In this document: positions 56,082-64,000 of the stretch, in pieces
Layout: every line of letters starts with the position of its first letter
How positions within the stretch are numbered: position 1 is the stretch's first letter
Source of the DNA: Trametopsis cervina
Taxonomy: Eukaryota; Basidiomycota; Agaricomycetes; Polyporales; Irpicaceae
Direction of reading: 5' to 3'
Length of the DNA stretch: 64,000 nucleotides
Assembly (NCBI GenBank): GCA_022385755.1
Contig: MU278376.1
Coordinates: 51,709 to 115,708, forward strand
Made by a program: the position numbers and the translations under genes
Notes under the pieces: generated by a model
Database searches by the model: none
What the model was told of the DNA's origin: nothing
Seen by the model: only the letters and a program-made list of their open reading frames with translations

Positions 56082-58096
56082 CTATACAGCGTTGGATCTG
56101 CACGTAAACGGAGAGCCAACCAACGACATCCTGTAGCTATCAATAATCGACTGCACCGCAACCTGGAGAAACCACTCGTTAGCCCCGGAAATGTAAACTA
56201 GCGAATTCCGAATTGGAAAAAGCACGCACATATGTCCCCGCGCCGAGCACATAGAAACCGAAGACGATGAAGAAGTAGTTCACTAGTGTCTCGGCGCTGC
56301 GCCACGGGCCCGCCCACCGCGATTCACCAGGGTACAGCAGCAGGTACGCCATGCCCCAGAAGGTGAACCCGAACCAACTGTCTGTAAAGTCACGCGCACC
56401 GCCATAGCTCGGTGAAATTTAACACAAAACAAGAAGATCGTGACTGACCGAAAAGTGAACTTGTGAGAGAGAGCATGTCCGAGAAGAATGGGATCGCCTC
56501 TGCGATAATCCACGCGAGCACCCACGTAGTGCCGATGATGCCCGCCCACACCGTCCACGCCACGACGCCGTTCGAGTGCTTATGCGCCGAGTTGTGGAAC
56601 ATCCTAAAGAACACGAAGCGCGCCGTCACCGACTGGCAGCCATCCGTATCCGCATCAGCGAATTGCGAAACAAAAACGCGAAACGACCGCGCAACACACC
56701 GAGTAGAGCGACCCGAGGTAGATGATCGTCGGTATGGCGAAGCTGAACGCGATCTTTTTGAACGGGGGCTGGAGCGAGCCGACGGAGGGCGCGACGACGT
56801 ATTGGTTGCCGGTGTAGTGGTACACGAGCGAGCCCGCGAGGACGAGGATGATCACCTCGCACACTGTGCTCACCCACAGGGCTGGCCAGGCCAAAGATGT
56901 CAGGCACGACGCGTTTCGTCTCACAATGGAGACGCACCTTTGGGGAAGTCCCTTGGGTTCTTCATTTCTGCTATGAACTTCGAACGAGGAACGTCAGACA
57001 CTCAACGCATGCTCAGGCAACAGGAACGCCTCACAGAAGGGACAGTGATCTGTCCAATCAACGTATAACTGATGTTCAGAAACGCAGACATGCCTTCACA
57101 CCAAGCCGCGATCAGCACGGAGCATACTATGACCACGACGCCTCACACTGCAGGCGTACCGTTTATGAACGTTGTGCCCCTAATAGGCCACGCCGTCACG
57201 AGCGGCGCCGCACCCGTGTATCCCACCGGATGGGGCTGGGCGCCAGAGAAGACGACGGTGAGAAGGATAGCGACACCCATCGAGACCGCGCTGACCGTCC
57301 CGAGCGCACCGAGCCTGTTAAGCGTGCGCGGGAGACTGACGAGGAAGCAGAGCACAGCGGTGACTACTGTGAACGCCATCGTGCACGCGCCCGAGTCCGA
57401 CAGCGTGTTCAGCAGCTCGGCGCCGACGAGGACGTGAAAGGCTACGAGCACGCCATATGACATGTTCATCATCTTGCACATGAATGGGACAGACGACGGG
57501 GGACAGCGCACACACCTTGGCCGAAGACGTTACTGAGGACGAACATAATGCTCGTGAGCCAGTACGCGAGCTCCGAGCCTCCAAAGAGTACGCGCCCGAC
57601 GTCGCAGACGTCCCTGATCTCAGGGTACTTCAAGCAGAGACGCCAGATGATGAGGGACGTGTACTGCACGGTCGCGGCGACCGCGATAGTGAGCAGGATG
57701 CCAGGGACGAGGCCGAGGATTGAGAACGACCTACGGCACCGCGGTCAACGCATCAGGAATCATGTCCTGCCTGCAGCAGAAAGAGAGAGTGGCAGGGTAC
57801 TTACCACGGGAAAGAGAGGATGGCGAGGCAGATGTATTCGGAGAACAGAAGCGCGGCGGTCTGCGGCACCATCTTTCAGCATTCAGCACGGGAGGTAGGT
57901 GCACAGCGTCGCTCGCCTTCTGCCAAGAACACGTCCGGTAGCGCACGGCGTGCCTGCTCTCCTCGGTGCTGCTGCCGCTGGCTGCGCTCAGCTTCTCCGA
58001 CACGCCGTCCGTATCCGACACTGCCTTCTCGTTGCCTTGCACGTCGGCACACTCGAGTCTGTTGAAAGAGAGCTCGAGCCCGGCGGGAGCCTGCAT
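56082..58096 (-). CDS. AAAP-family amino acid transporter
   Basis: Exon 1 (58096-57917) encodes a polar cytoplasmic N-terminus that ends HAVRYRTCSWQK. A GC-AG intron (57916-57861) joins it to TAALLFSEYICLAILSFPW (TM1). Later exons give YTSLIIWRLCLKYPEIRDVC, SELAYWLTSIMFVLSNVFG and SDSGACTMAFTVVTAVLCFL, then SLPRTLNRLGALGTVSAVSM and STVCEVIILVLAGSLVYHYT. KKIAFSFAIPTIIYLGSLYS, WAGIIGTTWVLAWIIAEAIP and WFGFTFWGMAYLLLYPG follow. The last exon is VAVQSIIDSYRMSLVGSPFT ending TAG (56084-56082). This matches the fungal Mtr-like branch of the Aa_trans (AAAP) superfamily, about 450 aa with 10-11 membrane segments. It likely imports neutral amino acids by proton symport; specificity is not readable. Confidence 0.87.
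57861..57916 (-). other. GC-AG intron in the amino acid transporter
   Basis: On the minus strand the exon ends TGGCAGAAG, then GCGAGCGACG ... GCTGAATGCTGAAAG ... GTGCCGCAG, then ACCGCCGCG. The join gives SWQKTAALLFSEY in frame, which is the family consensus. The intron is 56 bp with a CTGAA branch-like site. No GT donor gives an in-frame alternative. Confidence 0.7.
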
Positions 58097-58765
58097 TATG
58101 ATTATGATTGCGCCGTCCGGAGGAGGCTAGAAGGGGAGCCAAAGGCGTGATACAGTCGAGAGCTCGCGACAGGGATAGTTTTGCTCTAGGTTATAGCTTA
58201 TCGCAGTGAGGAGAACATGGAATGTTGTTCTCACGGAGGCGCATTACTTGCAGCTAAACCAGTGGGAAACGCGGGCACAGTTCGGTATGAGGGCATCCGC
58301 CTGCTTGACACTCGTGGATGTCCTGAGCGTATTGTTATCAGAACCACGGTGAAGACGCTGCACAGGGGATAGTAGGAGGATGCGTAAAGTCACTTACCCT
58401 GCATAGCGATTGTCTATTTGCTGTCTGCTATCCCGATTTCTGGACTTTAGCTTCAGTAGCGAGAGCACTGGTGTCGAAGCAGTTGTGGCTCGCTCAAAGT
58501 GTTCATCCTCAATAAATAGAGAATTGATGCTCCCAACCCCCCGAAAGTTCTTGAGTGTTAGAACCAGGCCACATAGTATGCGCCGCAGTGCTTTGTGGTG
58601 GTGGCCACTAAACAAGCTACCAAATAGGCGGCACGGTAAGTGATTTTTATAAATGGGCTACAAACGCGTCTCGCATCTGTGCGAGCGAGTTAGGCGCCTG
58701 GTGACTGGCTCTGCACTTCACCTCCTTGTTCTGCGGTCACTGCTCCCGCTCGCTCCCTTGTCAAT
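58097..58765. other. Divergent intergenic region
   Basis: It separates the amino-acid transporter (minus) and mitochondrial uS4 (plus). No coding feature is supported. Confidence 0.45.
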
Positions 58766-59863
58766 ATGCGGGACCTCAGGATATACGACTTTAAGCGATG
58801 TCTTCCTCGGATGGTAAGTTCTAATAGTTGCATGCTCGCGCAGTCCCTTTGACACACCGACCGAACAGAGCTGGGCACCACAAAACCTGTACAATCTATA
58901 CCGACGCTCTCTAGGAGACGAGGCAAAGAAAGCCAACTGGTCTCGTACTACCGAGCCGCTTTTCCTGCAGCGCTGGCAGTCGAAGGCTCTCGTCCGCGCA
59001 TATCACGGAGACGTCATACCCGAGAAGATCTTCAAGCGGTGGTACCTTCCTGCTGTCTTGCCTGACGTTCGTCCTCCCGTAAGACGTGGAGGCGAATCGC
59101 AAGTCGGACTTGCGAGGTGGGCGAGAAAGGACAACATTGCAAAAATGGATGAGAAGAGCCGGAAAGATGAGGAGGCGAAGGGACTTGCTCCTGTGGGCAG
59201 TCTGATGTTCACAGAGGTTGAGAGACGCATAGACGTGGTGATTTTCAGAGCCTGTCTAGCACCAAGCGTGTACGAGGCTAGGAGGCTGGTGGTGCACGGC
59301 AGTGTTTTACTCAACGGGAAGAAGGTGAGTATTGAATAATGTCGTCCGTCACACGACCTCATACTCTTCTAATCTCTTAGCACCAAAATCCCGGCACTCG
59401 CTTGGCCCCAGGAGACATGATTTCGGTTGACCCAGCTGAGATCCGTTTCTTGAAAACACCCGAAGAGATTGAAGCTGCCGCAAAAGAAAAAGGCGAGACG
59501 GAAGACTCTTCTGAGACGATGGCAGAAGCAGAAAAGGAACGTTATGACACACCGGTAGCGAAAGCATACGCACTCGCGTACCAATCAAAACCTGGACTAA
59601 CACCTTTCAACCTTCCGGAATATGCGTCGCCCTTCCTCTTCGTGCCTGCCTACCTTGAACCATCCTATCTAACATGTTCCGTCATTTATGTCCGACACCC
59701 CACTGCGCGACCAGGATACTCAGAGGTACCCACACCCTATGATGCAGATGGGGAAATTGTCAGGTTTGCATGGGAGTGGTATGCCAAGCGGAGGCCGAAG
59801 ATACGCAGTAAGAGCCAGAAGGCACGGGAACCCGAAAACAGGCGGGCTCCAGAGGATCAATAG
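58766..59863 (+). CDS. NAM9: Mitochondrial small-subunit ribosomal protein uS4m
   Basis: ATG 58766 gives MRDLRIYDFKRCLPRM. A GTAAGT intron leads to QNLYNLYRRSLGDEAKKANW, a basic N-terminal region. The S4 RNA-binding domain is TEVERRIDVVIFRACLAPSV, then YEARRLVVHGSVLLNGKK, split by a second intron (about 59324-59380) before NPGTRLAPGDMISVDP. A long extension follows, with an acidic KEKGETEDSSETMAEAEKER stretch and PAYLEPSYLTCSVIYVRHPT. The tail is basic and ends RRAPEDQ and TAG (59861-59863). The layout fits fungal Nam9 (mitochondrial uS4), which binds 15S rRNA early in mitoribosome assembly. The N-terminus probably doubles as a targeting sequence. Confidence 0.88.
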
Positions 59864-60340
59864 TCTCCTACAGGGATGTGGGAGTAGACTTTACTACACG
59901 ATGTTTATTAATATGCCCCATATTAATTTTTTGAAGTTTCGAGGTAGCCCAGGCATCTGCTAGCCGCACTGGCATCGTTCGCAATGAGGCGAGCAGCACG
60001 TGATCGCGACGCAGCCTGTCACTCGTTACCCCCAACCACTTGCTGGTACAGTACAACACAGGAATACGAGAAGCAACTCAAACTATCTTGGATGATCCAC
60101 ACAGGTGTCACTTGGGTTATCTGCTTTCTCTAACAGCCAGAGCTGCGGAACCGCCGAGCCCTGGTTGCCATGCTGCAGACAGCTATACAATTGTCCTATG
60201 CCAGTAAAGCTGGTAGCTATGTGTACTGCATTGCAGTGCGCTGCGCCTGCCAGGTGCCTTTAAATAACTGACTGCAGGTGGATGGAGCCAATACCCTTGC
60301 ACGCCCCTCATCATCAGCGTCACGAGAAATCCCGGACGCG
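59864..60340. other. Intergenic, no supported feature
   Basis: A possible tiny upstream exon of the next gene (ATGCCA|GTAAAG at 60197) is noted; otherwise nothing was seen. Confidence 0.4.
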
Positions 60341-61013
60341 ATGCCACTAGCTCGTTCAGAGTTCAAGGTTTCAACTCTTCTGAAGCCGTTTCTGGCCCCT
60401 TGGCTCAATAACCATGGAGGGTCTACATTCAGGTGGTTCAAGCGTACATCGCTTCGTGCCCCGGAGTCCACGAACGACGAGGGGATATCAATGCCGTATA
60501 ACTTCAAGGTGACCGCTTGTCTCGTCTGAGATATTGTATGAGCTATGACTTATTCCATTTTCGTGGACGCAGCACGAGATTCATGTGAGCGGCTTCGATG
60601 ACGAAGGAAGGTACGCGCCCCTAGCTCTTTCGAGTACGATGTTTTTTGTACTGAAGTTCAGTTTACAAAGGTTGCTAGGGTTTCCAGAACCCTGGATCTC
60701 GTGTCTGGAAAAGTTGGGGTTTTCCCAGCAAGAGATCGCGAGAATGCTCCCGCACAATAGGCGTATGGGGTACGAACTTTCTGGTACGCGGGCTGAGATT
60801 CTGGCATGTTCTTGACCGGGCTCATCTTCGACTGCCCTAAACACATGCCGTACAGAAAAAGACGTTCGTTACGAAGACTCGTCGTATGCTCTTCTGCCGG
60901 TTGAGATGATTCCGCCATGTCCCAGTCACGAGGACTGCCCCTTCCAACACATCGACCTCCAGAAGAGTCATCTCGTGTTTAAGGCTATTCCTGGATATCA
61001 TAGGCGTAGCTGA
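60341..61013 (+). CDS. Unrecognised protein, three exons
   Basis: The exon from ATG 60341 reads PLARSEFKVSTLLKPFLAPW, then FRWFKRTSLRAPEST. After an intron (GTGACC...GGACGCAG) comes HEIHVSGFDDEGRYAPLALS, then RLLGFPEPWISCLEKLGFSQ and QEIARMLPHNRRMGYELSG. After a second intron (GTACGC...CCGTACAG) comes DVRYEDSSYALLPVEMIPPC ending KAIPGYHRRS and TGA (61011-61013). The Cys/His spacing PPCPSHEDCPFQH could be a small metal site. No family was recognised. It may start further upstream: the frame is open leftward to an acceptor at about 60277. It is convergent with the right-arm monooxygenase. Confidence 0.5.
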
Positions 61014-61203
61014 AGGTATTGGGAAGTCTGTATTGTATGTTCATCGTTCAGGTATAATGAAGATATATGATGTCACCGCGGCCAACTAACGACTGTCTGA
61101 ACGAGTAGTCCTGCGAGTGTGATCCCCGCGCGTCGAGGCAAGGAACAAACGAAATAGTGATGCAACCGCGTTGAGCACACTACAGACACAAGCGGGTCGA
61201 ATT

Positions 61204-63056
61204 CTAGACCGCAGAGTTCAACATTTCAACTGCACGATCCTGATCGCCCTTCAGACTCGTCGTCCACGCCCATCGAAACTTGTCCGGCTGGTCCTTAGTC
61301 ACCAGCTCTACCAGCTCCGCATGCGGTATCCGTCCCGCAGCGCTGTCTTCCGCCGTGTAATGTCTCAGGCCCATGCTCTCCAGCCAGATGCTCTCGCCGG
61401 TCAGATACGAGAGCTCTTGGATGTGCAACGCGAATGGGCGGCGGATCTCGTCATATATCTCAAGCCCGTGGGGGATGGTGTCGGCTTGTGTTGCACTATG
61501 GGCGAGGACGGTGGCGAGGATAATCGCGTCCTACAGATAACGGATTTAGAACGAGAACAACTGTAGCGGAGGCTAGATAGCTGACCTCGACTGCCTGTGA
61601 TGCTCCTGAGGCCAGTAGAGGCATCATGGCATGCGCCTATGTGAAGCAGATATCAGTATTAACAGGTTTGTGTATGGACTGTTGTGTGAGGGTTACCGCG
61701 TCGCCCATGATGGCCGCCCGGTCAGAAACAAACGTGGGAAGACCGACAACTTCATTGACTGCCCACTTGGAAGGACTATGAATATCCTAGGTGCATGCGG
61801 AAGCAAGTTATAAGCATTAGCTGCGGCTGAAGGCTCTGAGACGAAAGCTACCTTGAACAATGAGCACACTTCTGAATCCCAGCTGGCGATTTCATCTAGG
61901 AACTCTGCCCTGTCAACTGCGGTTACCCAGGGGCCTTCGTACGGCAGGCCGCGGGTTCCCGGCTGGTACACCATAACGGCAACATTGAGCATGTGTCCTT
62001 GGGATATTGGGTACGAAATCGCACTCTGTACCAAGTTAACGCCTCAGCATGCTTACTGTACAGGATAGAAATAGATAGTATGAACCAACCTTGTCCTTCC
62101 CAAAATACTGCGTTGGTTTGTCAGCGGTGATTCGTGAGAGCAAGTGGGAGCACTGGCACTGACATATACAGGGGAAGTAAGCCCCATATGATTAGGACAC
62201 TGTGCCTTCAGGGTATCGGTGGGAACAAGACCGCGGTATGCTACGAGACCAGACCAGGTCGCGTCCATGCACCACCGATACGTCTGCGGTGCGACCCCCT
62301 TCTTCTCCGTCAGCTGCGCAAACATTGAACGTCGCACAGCAGATTTGATGCCGTCCGCACCAATCAGCACATCACATTGCGCTGTCGTTCCGTCCTTGAA
62401 GTGCAAAAGAACTGGCTGCTGCGCGCTGTCCTCGTAAGACGTCAGACGCTTGTTGAAGTGCTTGCGGTAGTGAGAAGGGACGTGGTCTTCGAGCACTTTG
62501 AGGAATTCAGCTCGGTGGAACGACCTCATCGTGTCTGATGATTAGAACAACAGTCAGACTTGTTGTCAGACTTATCAACTCAATAGATATAATATAGGAA
62601 CGAGTCCAGTCTCACGTTCGGCATGGCCGCATAGTATGGGCGGCGTCTGATCAGACTTGTAGTACGCCATCTTCGACTCTGCACGCCACGACGATGCACG
62701 TCAGTCAGTCTCAGTCTAGCTGAGCCGGAAGGACCACAACGCAGCCCACCCATGTCTTGGATGCCGTCTATCGCTTTCAAGTCCTCTTCCAGACCGAGGG
62801 TCCGCATCAGCTCCCATGTCCGTGCAAACATGCCGATGCCTGCGCCAACCTCGCTGAACTCCCCAGTGCTTTCGTAGATGTCGACCTCGACGGCTGCATC
62901 AAGCTTTCCCAGGGCCACAGCGAGGGCAAGTCCCCCGATACCTCCGCCACTAGGATGTAAAAAATGCTATAGTCAGTCCGAGCTCTTTGAAGTCAAAGCG
63001 CAGCGCTAAGAGGGAACGTACACAATTGCAATCCTGAATTTCGTGTTCGTGCTCAT
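61204..63056 (-). CDS. FAD-dependent monooxygenase (salicylate hydroxylase-like), right copy
   Basis: This has the same exon layout and the same 1,853-bp genomic length as 28971-30823. It keeps the GxGxxG, DG and GD motifs (IGGLALAVALGK, LIGADGIKSAVR, MGDA + AHAMMPLLASGASQAVE). It differs by several amino acids: K/E in STG(K/E)FSEV, T/A in IG(T/A)DG, Q/R in TY(Q/R)W, D/H in LR(D/H)YTA, W/Q in TKD(W/Q)PD and I/V in RA(I/V)EM. No stop or frameshift was seen, so both copies may be active. The mix of conservative and radical changes suggests either relaxed selection or allelic-level divergence. Confidence 0.88.
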
Positions 63057-63151
63057 GACGTGGGGGGTGGGATGAGTAGAGGCTGTACACATCAGGGTAG
63101 GTAGTCACTCTCTGTCATTTGTACTGGTGGGTCTGATAGGTTGATAGGTTG

Positions 63152-63800
63152 TTATCGAGCTCTGGCGCGTTCAGTGTGACGTCTCGACGATTCTGCTGTA
63201 GTATCCAGGTGATGAGAATTCCCTTCTTGGATGACGGCACGGGATATCAATACAGTATATACAGTATCTGGTAGACTCACTGCGTTCCCGACCGGTCCCA
63301 TGTATGTGTACAGTACGTGAAGCGCCTCGTGTACCAGATCTGTAACGTAGTTGACTTGTCGGCGTAGGTGTTGCAGGTCTCCCTGGCCACCGATGGCAAC
63401 GTAGTTTTCTCTGTTAGTTTTCTCTGTAGATTGTCGTGGAAAAGCGGATGCATGACTCAACAACTAAGGGGACTCCTTTGAGGATGTGCACAAGTACAAA
63501 TGTTCATAGAACTTGGGCGACACGATCCTGGGGAATCTGGCTGCCAGAGTCCGGCCCTCGTGTAAACTTACGTAGATTTGAACGTTTGGACGTGCAGGGT
63601 GCTCGTGTCTGGCGTGAGTTGCACCACGACTGGTGAGATCAAAGACACTGCGGGCAACCACTGGCCAACCTGGGCGAGGAAGAGTGGAACGAAGGGAGAG
63701 GCGCCAAACAAGCGGAGGTCATGCACCTCAGGAAAGGTGAACATACGACTTGCATTGCAGTCGTGCTACACTGTCCAAGACCACAGTGATATCTTTGCGA
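63152..63800 (-). pseudogene. Debris of nuclease-kinase gene(s), right-arm copy
   Basis: This is the counterpart of 28223-28860. Here the GGQGDLQHLRRQVNYVTDLV segment has no stop (CGA instead of TGA), so the right-arm copy is the less decayed version. It is still only a fragment of the kinase gene. Confidence 0.5.
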
Positions 63801-64000
63801 CTACGTGCGAACATTAACAAAACCACTACCACCCACGGGTTGATTCAGTATAATATCATAGTCCGCTTTGGAGATGATTTGCAACATGTCAAGATCGTGC
63901 TGTTGATGCATTCGCCCAGCGGGTTGTACTCCCTGGGGAAAGCCAGGGTCAGTACGGAGAAAGCAATCATATGACCCCGTTCCTTCTTCGTCAAGCAGGC
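63801..64000 (-). CDS. Nuclease-kinase gene, 3' end only (right arm)
   Basis: This is the last 66 codons of a second copy of the 26659-28222 gene. It starts at LLDEEGTGSYDCFLRTDPGF and ends SGFVNVRT and TAG (63803-63801). The frame is open and substitutions relative to the left copy are few (H/Q, K/Q, A/V). The rest lies beyond the window. Confidence 0.75.
   Translation of the reverse strand, partial: LLDEEGTGSYDCFLRTDPGFPQGVQPAGRMHQQHDLDMLQIISKADYDIILNQPVGGSGFVNVRT

Larger units (their letters stand above)
61115..64000. repeat. Right arm of the large inverted duplication
   Basis: This is the reverse complement of 28023-30911. It is cut by the window end, so the true length is unknown. Differences are scattered substitutions plus a 5-bp net indel between the kinase remnant and the monooxygenase and a 1-bp indel near 63735. 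Confidence 0.92.

Overview
This is nuclear DNA of a filamentous basidiomycete, most likely an agaricomycete of the wood-decay type. Genes are split by many short introns (about 43-65 bp, GT..AG with CTRAY-like branch sites). The genes recognised include elongin C, a class II myosin with its Cdc4-type light chain, GCP2, eL38, U6 snRNA, a Mep-type ammonium transporter, fungal cell-wall and hemicellulose glycosidases, and an F-box pair and a kinase family typical of mushrooms. No bacterial operons, CRISPR arrays or rRNA genes are seen. All identifications come from reading conserved motifs; no database search was run.

Layout. 0-8.5 kb: the edge of an unrecognised gene, elongin C (ELC1) divergent from a large disordered RING-H2 E3 ligase, then ribosomal protein eL38. 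8.9-15 kb: an NADP-dependent reductase, a secreted GH43 glycosidase, an APH-fold kinase-like gene and a small conserved protein. 15.1-25.8 kb: the myosin II heavy chain, flanked by two copies of a fungal membrane-protein gene, one carrying stop codons and one truncated. 26-31 kb: an EH-like fragment, a gene joining a nuclease-like segment to a kinase domain, kinase-gene debris and an FAD monooxygenase. 31-39 kb: an otubain, a GPI-anchored cupredoxin-like protein, a 2.6-kb gene-poor stretch and a 7TM receptor. 40-46 kb: GCP2, the myosin essential light chain and a GH128 glucanase. 47.4-53.5 kb: a tandem duplication of about 3 kb, each unit holding a U6 snRNA gene and an F-box gene. 53.5-58.1 kb: an ammonium transporter and an amino-acid transporter. 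58.7-61 kb: mitochondrial uS4 and an unrecognised gene. 61.1-64 kb: an inverted copy of 28.0-30.9 kb, carrying the monooxygenase and the kinase 3' end, and running off the window.

Functional groupings. Three cytoskeleton and cytokinesis genes lie within 28 kb (myosin II heavy chain, its essential light chain and GCP2). Several ubiquitin-pathway genes are present (elongin C, a RING E3, an otubain and two F-box proteins). Two nitrogen-uptake transporters are adjacent and co-oriented, with GATA motifs upstream of the ammonium transporter. The accessory part consists of the kinase/monooxygenase block in inverted duplicate and the F-box/U6 tandem duplicate.

Starts and introns were inferred by hand from splice signals and family conservation. 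The best resolved are ELC1, RPL38, the AMT start and the two GC-AG introns; N-terminal exons of other genes are less certain.
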